A DNA stretch of 53,232 nucleotides from an uncultured Alphaproteobacteria bacterium (GCA_944392785.1 CALXXW010000006.1:1-53232), one strand, 5' to 3'. Shown: positions 1-9,665, counted from the stretch's first letter. Translations and numbers: made by a program. The notes: generated by a model not told the origin, from the letters alone.

Positions 1-45
1 AGCCTGATTTAAGGTCATAAATTCTTTGTCCAAGTTTAAATTCAT
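1..45 (-). CDS. Partial gene at window edge, possible excisionase-like protein
   Basis: The first 15 codons of a leftward gene are visible, beginning MNLNLDKEFMTLNQA, after a clear ribosome site (AGAAAGGAAAA). The segment FMTLNQA resembles the start of the helix-turn-helix fold of excisionase/AlpA-type DNA-binding proteins, but 15 residues cannot prove it. Upstream lie a TATAAT -10 box (complement of 82-87) and an imperfect inverted repeat CACTTTC-GTTTT-GAAAGGTG (about 90-109) that could be an operator. Its place beside tRNA sequences fits a mobile-element edge gene. Confidence 0.4.
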   Translation of the reverse strand, partial: MNLNLDKEFMTLNQA

Positions 46-185
46 AGTTTTTCCTTTCTGTTTTTAATTACAAACAGACCGATTATAGCACCTTTCAAAA
101 CGAAAGTGTTTTTATATAAACTTTGGGTGACGATCCTGTTTCGGGACAAATTCAGGACAATTTTATATTAGATTTTATAAAAAAA

Positions 186-210
186 TAACTGCTTATAAAT
201 GAAGCAGTTA
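186..210 (-). terminator. Intrinsic terminator of tRNA-Thr
   Basis: A 9-bp perfect stem (TAACTGCTT/AAGCAGTTA) with a 7-nt loop is followed on the minus strand by a T-rich run. It lies just past the 3' end of the minus-strand tRNA-Thr. Confidence 0.75.
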
Positions 211-219
211 TATGGAATA

Positions 220-295
<76 letters not shown>

Positions 296-379
296 AAAGA
301 TAAACACTTATACAACAAAGAAAAGCGAATTGCAAGATTTTTTTTAATCTTGTCTTTATTTTTTGCAAAGAGAACATCA

Positions 380-424
380 TTCGTAAGGCGTGGGTCGGGT
401 GTTCGAATCACCCAATCGGCACCA
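380..424 (+). pseudogene. Orphan 3' half of a tRNA (Thr-like), probable attachment-site remnant
   Basis: The segment starts in an anticodon loop identical to that of the neighbouring tRNA-Thr (TTCGTAA). It continues with a perfect T-arm (GGGTG-TTCGAAT-CACCC), an acceptor 3' strand AATCGGC and ACCA. About 36 of 45 positions match the 3' half of tRNA-Thr(CGT). The upstream bases do not form a 5' half: no D-arm and no matching GCCGATT acceptor strand. A good terminator follows at 452. This is the usual appearance of a tRNA 3' end displaced by a site-specific integrase, with the element to the left; that origin is inference. Confidence 0.75.
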
Positions 425-451
425 TATAGCTTTTAGAGTAGAATATCTCCG

Positions 452-483
452 AAAAAAAGTCCGCATATGTGGACTTTTTTTTA
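452..483 (+). terminator. Intrinsic terminator after the orphan tRNA half
   Basis: Hairpin AAAAAAAGTCC-GCATATGT-GGACTTTTTTT, flanked by A and T runs, so usable from both sides. It sits 28 nt after the CCA of the orphan tRNA half and is probably the original terminator of that tRNA gene. Confidence 0.75.
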
Positions 484-698
484 TACATATCCCTAAAGTG
501 ATCAAAATCTATGTTTTACTAAAAAACAAAAGGGTATTTGTCGAATTTTTTTGATTATATGATTAAAAACAACGCTATGTCTGCCGGAGAAAATACATCC
601 GGCCGTGTCTACCTGTCTGTTGGGCTTGTTTTAAAAGCCTTCTCAATCATTATGAGAATCCAGCCGAATTCTTTTGGGATACGGAAAGACGACTCTGT
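484..698. other. Non-coding gap, no confident feature
   Basis: No convincing gene is seen. Small inverted repeats are present: CCGGAG/ATCCGG near 591-610 and TTCTCA/TGAGAA at 643-661. The latter could end the mutS-side transcript but lacks a clear T-run. Confidence 0.4.
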
Positions 699-962
699 TT
701 ATTTGAGTTCTGTATATTCCACATCGATGACATGGCGTCTGGAGGGGGTTTCTGTTTCCATGCGGCGCATCTGAATGACGGTTTCCCGGGTATTTGGCTC
801 TCCCCGCAGAGCCGAGAAAATTTTATTTTTCAAAATAATGATACCCCAGATACACATCAAGACAATCAAAATCGGCAAAGCGATGTACCAGGCAAACAAG
901 AACAAAGCCATCATGGCACCGACACAAATAAATATACTTATAACAGCTTGAATAAAATTCAT
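699..962 (-). CDS. Small two-TM membrane protein (unknown function)
   Basis: 87 residues. The first 45 are strongly hydrophobic (two probable membrane spans, about 4-25 and 28-46). A polar tail follows, ending in [10 protein letters not shown] and rich in Arg and Glu. It starts by an ATGA overlap with the mutS stop codon, so it is almost certainly translated and co-transcribed with mutS. The family is not recognised. Its place after mutS suggests only co-expression, not a repair role. Confidence 0.7.
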   Translation of the reverse strand: MNFIQAVISIFICVGAMMALFLFAWYIALPILIVLMCIWGIIILKNKIFSALRGEPNTRETVIQMRRMETETPSRRHVIDVEYTELK

Positions 963-3580
963 TTTTCCTCTATTTTTTCTTTCAGTTGATATATCAGCTC
1001 CAAAGCCTCTCTGGGAGAGAGTAAATCCACCTCCAATCGTTGCAGGATATCAACCACGGGTGATGGTTTACTATTATATGTAGGTTGCGTCTGAACAGAA
1101 AACAAGGGCAAATCATCCAACAAAGCTTTTTCTTCTTTCTTTTTTTCTTCTAAATCTGCCAACACTTGCTCTGCCCGCGTCACCACCGAATCGGGAACAC
1201 CCGCCAATTGGGCGACATGAATACCATAAGATCGATCTGAAGCGCCTTCTCCCACCTCATGCAAAAAGATAATTTCATTTTGCCATTCTTGAATACGCAT
1301 GGTATGCAGAGTCACACCTGACAAGCGATTTGCCAAAGCGGTTAATTCATGATAATGCGTTGCAAATAAACCTCGACACAGGTTGACATCGTGCAAGTAC
1401 TCTACGACGGCCCAAGCCAAAGAAAGGCCATCAAAAGTTGCTGTTCCTCTTCCGACTTCATCTAAAATCACCAGTGATCGTTTTGTTGCGCCATTTAAAA
1501 TAGCGGCGACCTCAACCATTTCCACCATAAATGTTGAACGTCCGCGAGCCAAATCATCACTGGCTCCGACACGCGAGAACAAACGATCAACCACGCCTAT
1601 TTTAGCAGAATCTGCCGGCACAAACGATCCCATTTGCGCCATAATAGCCATTAAAGCATTTTGACGCAGAAACGTACTTTTACCAGCCATATTAGGCCCT
1701 GTTAACAACCACAGATGATTATTTGTTTCTCCCAGATGACAGTTGTTGGGCACAAATTTTTTCTGTTGTTTTCGCAAAGCCATTTCAACGACGGGATGAC
1801 GTCCGCCTTGAATATCGAAATCATATCCATTTGTCAAGACGGGTCGCACCCAGTGATTTTGCTCTGCGACCAGAGACAAGCTGACAGCGACATCAATTTC
1901 GGCCAGCGATTGTGTTGCGCTTAAAATGGATTGAGCGGCGGCCAATGTTTTTTGTCGTAAGGCCTCAAAAATCTGTTGTTCTAGAGCAATCATTCGATCA
2001 TCGGCCTTCAAAATTTGCATAGCCAATTCACTCAACTCGATCGTTGTCCAACGCACGACATTGACCATTGTTTGACGATGAATAAATCCCCACTCTTTAT
2101 GTTCAAAAATAGTTTCTGCCGCCTTAGCCGGTACCTCGATAAAATATCCGATTAAATTATTGAATTGAATTTTCAGGTTAGAAATCCCCGTTAATTCGAC
2201 ATAGCGCATCTGTAGTTCTGTTAAAACTTTTTTAGCATTGACACGAGCGCCTCGAATATTTTCCAGTTCTAAAGAATATCCTGATCGGATAAAGCCGCCA
2301 TCTCGGGGATATGGTGGAGGATCTTTATCGTCAATCGCCTGCACCAGCTCATCGGCCAGCAAGGAGTGCTCTCCCAAGCGTTGTAAGTTATGATCGATAG
2401 CCTTTGGTGTCACGTCTGTTCTCATTTTCAAACGCAGCAGAGGTATTTTTTGCAAACCGACACCAATAGCCAGCAAATCTCGGGGGCCGCCACGCCCTAT
2501 GGACAGTCTTGAAATAGCACGTTCAATATCAGCGACGGATTTCAACAAGGCTCGCACTTCTTGACGTATTTCTGGGTTTTCTAAGAAAAAGGCAATTTTA
2601 TCCAAGCGATCATTAATCGCCTCTATATCCATCAAAGGGGAAACCAGCTGACTGACCAGTTCTCGTCCACCGGCGGAAGTCACGGTCATATCCAACACAT
2701 TTAACAAAGATTGCGCTCCTTTGTCTCCGGACAACGTTGATGTCAACTCAAGGCTACGTCGTGTTGAGGCATCAATTTCCATAAATTCTGTTGTTTGAAC
2801 ACGACAAGGCTCTTTTAAAAGCGGCAAAGCACCTTTTTGTGTTTCTTGGATATATGCCAACAAAACGCCCATTGCAATCTGTTCTGCTTTTGAAAAAACG
2901 GGCCACTTTTCTTGAGGCAGATAAGCCGCTATCGTTTCATGTTGAACCGTCCAACTCATCTGATTAGTGGGGATATATGTCAATCTGTCTTCTTCGTCAC
3001 CGATCAAGCCGGGGTAAGCCTCTTTAAATCCTTCCGGCAGCAAAATTTCAGAGGCCTCCAATCGTGCCAAAACCGAAGGGATCATACGAGGCATCACCGC
3101 TTGTGTCATCATATCTCCGGTTGACATATCGACCCACGCGACGGCAAAGGTTTCTCCGCCGGGCACAACAGCGACTAAATAGTTATGGCGTTTAGCGCTT
3201 AATAAAACATCCTCTGTCAACGTTCCGGCTGTCACCAAGCGGATAACATCTCGACGCACGACTGAGCCCGAGCCGCGTTTTTTAGCCTCGATTGGATCCT
3301 CCATCTGTTCACAAATAGCGACTTTATAACCGGATTTCACCAAGCGCACCAAATAGTTTTCATAAGCATGGAACGGCACGCCGCACATGGGGATTTTATC
3401 CCCATTTTCATCTGTTCCGCGATATGTTAGCACGATATCCAAAGCTGAGGCTGCTTTTTGAGCATCCTCATAAAACAACTCATAAAAATCTCCCATGCGA
3501 TAAAAAAGCAGATAACCGGGATACTGCTCTTTTGTGGCAAAATACTGTTGCATCATGGGTGTTATTTTCTTTTTTGTCAT
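959..3580 (-). CDS. mutS: DNA mismatch repair protein MutS
   Basis: About 873 residues, normal for MutS. It recognises mismatches and small loops and recruits MutL. The mismatch-reading Phe-x-Glu motif is in GDFYELF (F32, E34 from the chosen start). The C-terminal ABC-type ATPase has Walker [10 protein letters not shown], the Walker B region [11 protein letters not shown] and the dimerisation helix-turn-helix. The start at 3580 ([12 protein letters not shown]) is preferred over the longer frame to 3649 because GGAAAGGGAAA lies just upstream and MutS homologues begin near this point. It is divergent from the histidine kinase, with only 40 bp between the start codons. Confidence 0.97.
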   Translation of the reverse strand: MTKKKITPMMQQYFATKEQYPGYLLFYRMGDFYELFYEDAQKAASALDIVLTYRGTDENGDKIPMCGVPFHAYENYLVRLVKSGYKVAICEQMEDPIEAKKRGSGSVVRRDVIRLVTAGTLTEDVLLSAKRHNYLVAVVPGGETFAVAWVDMSTGDMMTQAVMPRMIPSVLARLEASEILLPEGFKEAYPGLIGDEEDRLTYIPTNQMSWTVQHETIAAYLPQEKWPVFSKAEQIAMGVLLAYIQETQKGALPLLKEPCRVQTTEFMEIDASTRRSLELTSTLSGDKGAQSLLNVLDMTVTSAGGRELVSQLVSPLMDIEAINDRLDKIAFFLENPEIRQEVRALLKSVADIERAISRLSIGRGGPRDLLAIGVGLQKIPLLRLKMRTDVTPKAIDHNLQRLGEHSLLADELVQAIDDKDPPPYPRDGGFIRSGYSLELENIRGARVNAKKVLTELQMRYVELTGISNLKIQFNNLIGYFIEVPAKAAETIFEHKEWGFIHRQTMVNVVRWTTIELSELAMQILKADDRMIALEQQIFEALRQKTLAAAQSILSATQSLAEIDVAVSLSLVAEQNHWVRPVLTNGYDFDIQGGRHPVVEMALRKQQKKFVPNNCHLGETNNHLWLLTGPNMAGKSTFLRQNALMAIMAQMGSFVPADSAKIGVVDRLFSRVGASDDLARGRSTFMVEMVEVAAILNGATKRSLVILDEVGRGTATFDGLSLAWAVVEYLHDVNLCRGLFATHYHELTALANRLSGVTLHTMRIQEWQNEIIFLHEVGEGASDRSYGIHVAQLAGVPDSVVTRAEQVLADLEEKKKEEKALLDDLPLFSVQTQPTYNSKPSPVVDILQRLEVDLLSPREALELIYQLKEKIEEK

Positions 3581-3620
3581 TTTCCCTTTCCTTTTGACGT
3601 TTTTGTAGTATACTTGATTT

Positions 3621-5030
3621 ATGCAAAAAAAGAAAGAACAAAAAATCATTTTTCGGCTTCTACGCTATTTAGCACGTTTAGTTGTCATCACGTTGCCGAC
3701 GACATTATTATTGATTGTTCTGGTGTTGTGTCACAAAATTTCATGGAGCACGGCCTTGGGCGGTTTTGCCTTTGTTGCTTTGATTACCGGTATCATTACA
3801 AAAATCATTTTTCATGAACAAGAAAATTTTATTACTTACTTACGCAACATTGCGCAGGGTATAGATACCGAGCCTCCTCATTTTCATTTCGGGTTATTTG
3901 GTCTTTTTCGGTTATTTGAATCGTTTTTAAGCGTTAAAAATCTATGGTCCAGCCAAACACTTTCCGACGCGACGATTTTAAAGAATCTTCCGGATCCTTT
4001 ATTGATGGTCGATCATGAAGGATACATTGTTTTTTCCAACATGGCGGCGCAAGATTTTTTTGGCAATGATTTGAACACATCTCTGGCAACAACCGCTTTT
4101 CAAGGAGATATATTTTCGACGGCCATGACGCGTATTTTACGGCACCAAACGCCGACCGAATGGTTTGAGTGGTCCTATGAAGATCCGGAAAACGGACAAC
4201 CCTATACCTTTCAAGTTCGATTAGAGCGCTTATCAGCTCCGGCAAAGAACGGTGCCATCGCCGTTATAGTGATGCATGATATTACGCCCTTTAAACTGTT
4301 CAAACAACAACAATCTGATTTTTTTGCCAATGCTAGTCACGAACTTAAGACACCTCTGTCTATTTTATCGGGTTTTATTGAGACTCTCCAAGGTCCGGCC
4401 AAGGATGATGAAAACGCTCGTGAAAAATTCTTAAATTTAATGGCCGAACAAACAGAGCGTATGACACATTTGGTCCAAGACTTACTCAAATTATCTCGTA
4501 TTCAAATGACTGAAAAAACAAAACAAAATAATGTGATTTTACTTCCCGACTTATTACAAGGTGTTGTGGAAGGGCTTCGCCTCAAAGCTCAAAATAATCA
4601 CAAAATTTTAGATTTGAAATTAGTCCACGATTTACCGCGTCTGATGGGTGATCGCAACGAGCTGCATCAAGTTTTTCAAAATTTAATCGATAATGCTGTT
4701 AAATATGGCGCAGATAATACCAGTATCACCATCACGGCACAATTGCGCAACGGTTTTCCCAAAACATCCGAGCGCTATTTTTCGGATTTACGTCAAGTGA
4801 TTGCGATCAGTGTCCACAATTGGGGGGAGCCTATTCCGCCACAAAACATTAATCGCCTTTTTGAGCGTTTTTATCGTGTTGACTCCATCAAATCCCGCCG
4901 TGTAGAAGGGACCGGTCTCGGTCTGGGGATAGCCCAACAAATTATCCACAAACATGATGGCTATATTCACGTTGCCAGTTCGGCCACAAAAGGGACAACC
5001 TTTACGGTTTATTTACCCATAGATTTATAA
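3621..5030 (+). CDS. PhoR-like sensor histidine kinase
   Basis: 469 residues. Two N-terminal membrane spans (about 18-37 and 45-64) precede a PAS-type sensor region (about 113-225). HisKA follows with the phosphorylated histidine in [10 protein letters not shown] (H240), then a HATPase with N box [11 protein letters not shown] and G box [12 protein letters not shown]. The layout and lack of a large periplasmic loop match PhoR, the phosphate-starvation kinase. No response regulator, pst genes or phoU are in the window, so the partner is elsewhere and the PhoR assignment is by architecture. No Shine-Dalgarno sequence precedes the ATG; a TATACT box ends 6 nt before it, so a leaderless message is possible. 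Confidence 0.85.
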   Translation: MQKKKEQKIIFRLLRYLARLVVITLPTTLLLIVLVLCHKISWSTALGGFAFVALITGIITKIIFHEQENFITYLRNIAQGIDTEPPHFHFGLFGLFRLFESFLSVKNLWSSQTLSDATILKNLPDPLLMVDHEGYIVFSNMAAQDFFGNDLNTSLATTAFQGDIFSTAMTRILRHQTPTEWFEWSYEDPENGQPYTFQVRLERLSAPAKNGAIAVIVMHDITPFKLFKQQQSDFFANASHELKTPLSILSGFIETLQGPAKDDENAREKFLNLMAEQTERMTHLVQDLLKLSRIQMTEKTKQNNVILLPDLLQGVVEGLRLKAQNNHKILDLKLVHDLPRLMGDRNELHQVFQNLIDNAVKYGADNTSITITAQLRNGFPKTSERYFSDLRQVIAISVHNWGEPIPPQNINRLFERFYRVDSIKSRRVEGTGLGLGIAQQIIHKHDGYIHVASSATKGTTFTVYLPIDL

Positions 5031-5330
5031 TTACGCCTCAAAAATCTCTTTCAAAATACGTTGTGCTTCGACATGCGTTCCGACAGGCAAAGCCCCGACC
5101 TTTTGAATTAAATCTGTTTTAATAATTGTTCGGATTAAATCGAAAGCGATTTGAGCTTGTTGTCCTTGAAAGCGCACCCCTATACGCGTTGGAAAACGCC
5201 GTTCTAGAGTTGTAATCGGTGCCACAATAACATACGGCAACACTTCGTTCATGTCATCGGGGGACACAATCAAACAGGGGCGTGTTTTACCATGGGTTTC
5301 ACACATATAAATTTCATATTTTTTTACCAT
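5031..5330 (-). CDS. MazF/PemK-family toxin (endoribonuclease)
   Basis: About 99 residues in the MazF/PemK/Kid fold: strand KKYEIYMC, then GKTRPCLIVSPDD and VAPITT with the conserved Arg and Ser/Thr of the family, and a C-terminal helix KTDLIQKVGALPVG. Family members cut mRNA when free of antitoxin. The start at 5330 (MVKKYEIY) has AGGGAG at good spacing; this ATG overlaps the last codons of the antitoxin gene, so the two are translationally coupled. A longer frame to 5393 would run deep into the antitoxin gene and is unlikely. Confidence 0.88.
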   Translation of the reverse strand: MVKKYEIYMCETHGKTRPCLIVSPDDMNEVLPYVIVAPITTLERRFPTRIGVRFQGQQAQIAFDLIRTIIKTDLIQKVGALPVGTHVEAQRILKEIFEA

Positions 5331-5542
5331 ATCCATTCTCCCTGACGAATAATGGGTCGTTGATCTATATCTTCTTTCATTTTTTGTCGCCACTGAGCCC
5401 TCACGGCAGCAACCGGCTTTAAAACAACCGTTTTTTGTCGAACGGACAGATCGGCTTCCGTTTTAAAGCCACATTCGTCCAAGACGGATTTCGGCAAGCG
5501 GACGCCGATTGAATTACCTATTTTTACCAATTTAACTTTCAT
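5324..5542 (-). CDS. MazE-like (AbrB/SpoVT fold) antitoxin
   Basis: 72 residues with the classic swapped-hairpin DNA-binding start VKIGNSIGVRLPKSVLDE and a charged C-terminal tail that would embrace the toxin. AAGGAAAA precedes the start. It lies 11 bp after the stop of the large coiled-coil gene and overlaps the toxin start, so it may be read from that gene's promoter as well as its own. Antitoxin-first order and autoregulation are usual for the family; no operator could be picked out. Confidence 0.88.
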   Translation of the reverse strand: MKVKLVKIGNSIGVRLPKSVLDECGFKTEADLSVRQKTVVLKPVAAVRAQWRQKMKEDIDQRPIIRQGEWIW

Positions 5543-5553
5543 ATATTTTTCCT

Positions 5554-7065
5554 TTATTTTAAAATCTGGGTTAATACCATATAAAGCCGTCCGGCATCTG
5601 ATCCCAACAATACGGCCATAAAGAGTCCGTTTTTATCGTTTAGCTGAACCATTTTTGTCATTTCAACAAAAGCCTTCATATACTTTTGAACAGCCGTTTG
5701 AAAAGCCTGATTTTTCTGATAAAATTCTTGAATTTTTTTCACTTTTGATCCCGACAGCGTCTGAGTTATATGACGCATAAAGACGGTTTTATCTCCCGAA
5801 TAGTAATTTTCCCACAAGCTTTCTTCGGTCTTCGGAGAAAACACATGAGCCATATCCACCGAAAAGGCCTGTAATTTATCCAAGATAGCCGATGCCTCTT
5901 TCAACATATCCGCCTCTGCTTTTGGAGCGGGCAACAGGGTGGTAGCTAACTTGATTTGTTGTATCATAGCATCTGTTTGAGTTGTTATGCGAGCCATTTG
6001 ATCTGATAATTTTTGTGCATAAGATTGGTAGGATTCTCCGGCATCGGCGACTTTTTTCACGGCATTATCGGCAATTTGAAACATCGTCTGAGCCTTATCC
6101 GTAAACACGGCTTCCGCAGCGGATAATTTAGCGGCACTTTTTTCGACTTCTTTATCCAACAAGGCTCCGTGCGCTTTAAAAACCGATAATACTTTTTCCA
6201 GATTACCGAACAAACGTGCATTTTGTTGTTTAGCGCTTGTCTCATAGTTTTGGATAGAAGCATCCATATGCGTCACTGTTTTCTGAATATCTCCGACGAC
6301 CTGCTCGGCTTGATTCAAGACACCATCCATTGTTTCATTTGCAGAGGCAATGGTATGTGTTGTAGCTTGCAACTCTTCGGCATTTTCATGCAAATGCTGA
6401 TTTAGATTTGTCACGGCACCGACGGTTTGTTCTGTGACACGCTGCAAAATAACGGCCTGTTCCGAAAACAGATCAGACGCTTTCTGAGCTTGTTCATTTG
6501 CCATATCCGTTGCTTCGACCAACCGTTGAATATGTCCGGCGATTTCACGCACGGCTCCGACGGTTTCCGTATCAACATGAGTCACCACATGATTCAAATC
6601 ATGAATCCACCCTTTCAGGTCATCACGAACCGATTGCGTTTGTGTATTGACTTCGGCGAAAACCTCCCGGAACTCCTTAATCTGAACGCGCAAAGCATCT
6701 GTCAGCGTTTTTGTATAAATAGCCCCCTCCTCGGTGGGATAGACCAATTCGTTTAGGTATGATTTCAAGATACGCGCTTCCTCTGCCAACTGCTCCGATC
6801 GGTCGAAATAGGCCGTGACCAACCAGACCAGAATTGCCGGCAACATTAATCCGGACAAGCCTCCGACCAATTCGGCCGGCGACAATTCCAAGCGATTTGA
6901 CCACCATCCGGAATAAAACAAGTACTGTCCGATAAAAATCAACCAAAAGAATGAAAAAACGCCGGAAATAATAATCCCTTTTTTGATACCGAACCATCCT
7001 GTTTTAGGTTGATAGGGTTTTAATTCAGAAAACAAAAAGTCATCACCTTTATCAAACACCGTCAT
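5554..7065 (-). CDS. Large membrane-anchored coiled-coil protein (unknown function)
   Basis: About 503 residues. A cytoplasmic N-terminus of about 30 residues is followed by two membrane spans (about 28-50 and 62-85, the second in GGLSGLMLPAILVWLVTAYF). A helical region of more than 300 residues rich in Ala, Gln, Thr and Glu follows, much like the signalling rod of chemoreceptors but without the conserved hairpin tip. A globular C-terminal part of about 110 residues ends in LYMVLTQILK. The start at 7065 (MTVFDKGDDFLF) has AAGGAGA upstream. Similar proteins occur in alphaproteobacteria, but I know no function. It is directly upstream of the toxin-antitoxin pair and directly downstream of the phased repeat array at 7158-7223. 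Confidence 0.75.
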   Translation of the reverse strand: MTVFDKGDDFLFSELKPYQPKTGWFGIKKGIIISGVFSFFWLIFIGQYLFYSGWWSNRLELSPAELVGGLSGLMLPAILVWLVTAYFDRSEQLAEEARILKSYLNELVYPTEEGAIYTKTLTDALRVQIKEFREVFAEVNTQTQSVRDDLKGWIHDLNHVVTHVDTETVGAVREIAGHIQRLVEATDMANEQAQKASDLFSEQAVILQRVTEQTVGAVTNLNQHLHENAEELQATTHTIASANETMDGVLNQAEQVVGDIQKTVTHMDASIQNYETSAKQQNARLFGNLEKVLSVFKAHGALLDKEVEKSAAKLSAAEAVFTDKAQTMFQIADNAVKKVADAGESYQSYAQKLSDQMARITTQTDAMIQQIKLATTLLPAPKAEADMLKEASAILDKLQAFSVDMAHVFSPKTEESLWENYYSGDKTVFMRHITQTLSGSKVKKIQEFYQKNQAFQTAVQKYMKAFVEMTKMVQLNDKNGLFMAVLLGSDAGRLYMVLTQILK

Positions 7066-7157
7066 TTTTTTCTCCTTTTTGTATTTATCGGATTTGTGTC
7101 TATCGGACTCCTTTGATAAGCAGTATAGCCCAAGCATGATCAAAAAGCAAGTAAAAA

Positions 7158-7223
7158 TGTAATTACAAAGTAATTCTTTTTGTAATTACAATGTAATTAC
7201 AATATAACTACAAAGTAATTACA
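7158..7223. repeat. Array of six 10-bp near-palindromes at 11-bp steps
   Basis: Units start at 7158, 7169, 7181, 7192, 7203 and 7214. The consensus is TGTAATTACA; variants are AGTAATTCTT, TATAACTACA and AGTAATTACA. The step is 11 bp, with one step of 12. The array covers the last codons of miaA and the gap before the coiled-coil gene. The same unit and period recur at 17468-17579. The spacing puts every palindrome on one face of the helix, as in a cooperative protein-binding array. Confidence 0.8.
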
Positions 7224-8056
7224 TTTTGTGTAGAGGAGGTTAAAATCTGATGAGCCTGAATTTGATGATTAAACCAAGTCATTTGACGTTTAGCATAATG
7301 TCTGGTTGACAAAATGGCCTGACAACACATATCCTCTTTTGAGATATGTCCCTGTAAATACGAACAAACTTCAGGGACACCAATAGCCTTTAAAACGCCA
7401 CCGGTAGGGTGTTTAGTCAACAACTGAGCCACTTCTTCCACGCCGCCGGCCGCAATCATTTGATGAAATCTCAAGGCACAGCGCTCATATAACCAGGCTC
7501 TATCCGGTCGCAAATAAATAACCTCAAAATCCGCCTCAATGATTCGGATTCGAGGTTGTTGTTGAAAATATTGGAGCGGTTTTCCGGTTGTTAATTGCAC
7601 CTCTAGAGCTCGTCTGAGACGTTGCGGATCTGTAGCCGAACAAGCCCATACTTTTGCCTTCACCTCATCCAAAGGCATATCTCGAACGGTCTGACGCACA
7701 GACGGATCAACGGCCGGAATGTGATTTATCCCCTGGATCAACGCACTTATATACATCCCGGTTCCCCCAACAAAGACAGGACACTCCACCTGAGGTATAA
7801 GGTCTTTTACCCGTTCACACCAATCCATCACGGAACTTTGAAAATACGCATCCGCATAACCGTATAAGTAATGAGGAATCCCTTCCATTTCCTCAACGGT
7901 AGGACGGGCAGAAATAATTTGTAAATCTTGGTAAATTTGCATCGAATCCGCATTGACAATGCAACCATGAATATCGCGCGCCAATCTTAAAGCTAAGCTT
8001 GACTTACCGCTCGCCGTAGGTCCGACAATAACATAAATTTTATTTTTCTGTTTCAT
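7208..8056 (-). CDS. miaA: tRNA dimethylallyltransferase MiaA
   Basis: About 282 residues. MiaA adds dimethylallyl to A37 of tRNAs that read U-starting codons. The P-loop is GPTASGKSSLA, followed by the conserved NADSMQIYQDL and FVGGTGMYISAL motifs and the tail KRQMTWFNHQ. The ATG at 8056 is preferred to a TTG at 8074. The last residues (NVITL) are encoded by the TGTAATTACA repeat array, so the natural C-terminus may have been altered by it. It is divergent from lptE. Confidence 0.95.
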   Translation of the reverse strand: MKQKNKIYVIVGPTASGKSSLALRLARDIHGCIVNADSMQIYQDLQIISARPTVEEMEGIPHYLYGYADAYFQSSVMDWCERVKDLIPQVECPVFVGGTGMYISALIQGINHIPAVDPSVRQTVRDMPLDEVKAKVWACSATDPQRLRRALEVQLTTGKPLQYFQQQPRIRIIEADFEVIYLRPDRAWLYERCALRFHQMIAAGGVEEVAQLLTKHPTGGVLKAIGVPEVCSYLQGHISKEDMCCQAILSTRHYAKRQMTWFNHQIQAHQILTSSTQNVITL

Positions 8057-8082
8057 TCTTGATGATTTTAACAAAAAAATCT

Positions 8083-8110
8083 TTGTTTTTCAACAAAAAT
8101 GAGCTATAAT
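8083..8110 (+). promoter_or_regulatory. Predicted sigma-70 promoter of lptE-holA
   Basis: A perfect -10 box TATAAT at 8105-8110 with a weak -35 (TTGTTT, 8083-8088) 16 bp upstream. AAAGGA lies just ahead of the lptE start. Confidence 0.6.
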
Positions 8111-8136
8111 GAAAAAAAACAAATAAAGGATCAAAG

Positions 8137-8637
8137 ATGAAACATTTATGGCTGCTCTTTGCATTATTATGCGTCTCTGCCTGTGGCTTTACCCCTCTTT
8201 ATCGCATGGGGTCACAAGAAACAACCCGGGAAACGGCCTCTATCGAAATCATGCCGATCCCCAACGAAGACGGATATCACATGATGTTGGATTTAGAGGC
8301 AAAGTTGAATCCTGAACACTTATCTATCCCCAAAACCTATGAGCTCCATGTGATTTTAAATTCTCCCATCTATACAGATCAAAGCATTCAGGGGGATAAT
8401 TTTGCCAGCTTGGAAAAAATAACGCTAACAGCTTCGTATCAATTACTCCAGAAGGGAAAAAAGGAACCGCTTTTAAACTCAGGTGTCCAAGCGGCCGGCT
8501 CTTATAACATCATTAAAGAACCGTATGCAACAACCGTGGCCAAAGAAAATTTACAACATAATCTTGTCAAAGTGCTATCCAATGATATTGCGCTACATGT
8601 GACGGCTTTTTTTAAGGCACAAGGAAAGAACGAGTGA
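8137..8637 (+). CDS. lptE: LPS-assembly lipoprotein LptE
   Basis: 166 residues with a lipoprotein signal peptide (MKHLWLLFALLCVSAC, lipidation at C16) followed by GFTPLYR, the usual start of mature LptE. LptE plugs the LptD barrel that puts LPS into the outer leaflet. Overall similarity is low, as usual for LptE, but the lipobox, GFTPLY and the following holA gene agree. The stop codon overlaps the GTG start of holA. Confidence 0.88.
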   Translation: MKHLWLLFALLCVSACGFTPLYRMGSQETTRETASIEIMPIPNEDGYHMMLDLEAKLNPEHLSIPKTYELHVILNSPIYTDQSIQGDNFASLEKITLTASYQLLQKGKKEPLLNSGVQAAGSYNIIKEPYATTVAKENLQHNLVKVLSNDIALHVTAFFKAQGKNE

Positions 8638-9665
8638 AAGCAAAAACGTATCAAATAGAAGCTCTCAAGTCTCAAATAACGGGGCATTTTAAGGCGGCTC
8701 TGATTTACGGAACAGATGGAGGCGTTGTTCAGGAAACATCCGAAAAAATAGCGCATTTCATTGCTCCCAACTTATCGGATACCTTATCCGTCATTAAACT
8801 CACACCTTCAAAACTCAAGGAGCAAAAAAGCATTTTGATGGATGAGGGAGACAATCTTTCTTTTTTGGGAGAACGCAAACTCCTATGGATAAAAGAGGCG
8901 GATCTGTCAATAACCGAAGCCGTTTCCTATTTTGTGGAACATAGTCACTCGGATTCTTTTTTATTATTATCGGCGGCCATGTTAAATAAAAACCATGAAT
9001 TAAGGCTATTTTGCGAAGCACACCCTTTGGTATTGACGATTGCCTGCTATGAAGATACATGGCGTGATGTTCAAGCCAACTTGCGGACACAACTGACAGA
9101 GGCCGGATATCAAATTGATACACAAGCTCTTGACATGTTAACAGAACGCCTGAACGGCGATCGAATCGTGTCCCGAATGGAGATTCAAAAACTGTTAACT
9201 TTCAAAGGCGATAATAAACAAATTACCCAACAAGACATCAACAATATTGTCACGGATACATCATCTACCAGTTTGGAAGAATTATGCTATGCTGTCGCAA
9301 ACGGCCAAGAAAAAAAAGCCGATAAAGCGCTTCATCAATTACTGTTGAACGGAGAAAATCCCGTCAGTCTTTTACACGCTCTGCAATATCATTTTACCTT
9401 GTTGCTGGAAGGGAACGGCTTACTTGAAAAAAAGATGCCGCTTGAGAGTGCTTTAAAAAAGTTATTGAGGCCGGCGCAATTTCGTTTGGAACATGACTTG
9501 GCTCATCAATTAACCATATGGAAGAAAGAACCTCTCGTCCGTGTATTAAACTTTCTGATCAAAATCGATCGTGATTTTCGAAAAAATCTTGTATCACCCG
9601 ATTTATTATTACAGAGGACCGTCTCACAAATAGCTCAAATTCCAAGAAAAATACAACGCCGGTAA
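8634..9665 (+). CDS. holA: DNA polymerase III subunit delta (HolA)
   Basis: 343 residues. Delta is the clamp-loader subunit that opens the beta ring. The N-terminal domain has ALIYGTDGGVVQE (the degenerate P-loop region of delta), then the AAA+ lid with LTERLNGDRIVSRMEIQKL and the all-helical C-terminal collar. The start is a GTG overlapping the lptE stop (GTGA). lptE-holA coupling facing parB is a common alphaproteobacterial arrangement. Confidence 0.92.
   Translation: MKAKTYQIEALKSQITGHFKAALIYGTDGGVVQETSEKIAHFIAPNLSDTLSVIKLTPSKLKEQKSILMDEGDNLSFLGERKLLWIKEADLSITEAVSYFVEHSHSDSFLLLSAAMLNKNHELRLFCEAHPLVLTIACYEDTWRDVQANLRTQLTEAGYQIDTQALDMLTERLNGDRIVSRMEIQKLLTFKGDNKQITQQDINNIVTDTSSTSLEELCYAVANGQEKKADKALHQLLLNGENPVSLLHALQYHFTLLLEGNGLLEKKMPLESALKKLLRPAQFRLEHDLAHQLTIWKKEPLVRVLNFLIKIDRDFRKNLVSPDLLLQRTVSQIAQIPRKIQRR

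Noticed and set aside
538-774. 78-codon plus-strand frame
   Set aside because: Non-ATG start, no ribosome site, no domain, and it overlaps the well-supported small membrane gene on the other strand.
4942-4950. TTATCCACA in the histidine kinase gene (and another at 12834-12842 in dnaQ)
   Set aside because: Single DnaA-box matches inside genes are expected by chance and by codon use; only the intergenic group was taken as a candidate origin.
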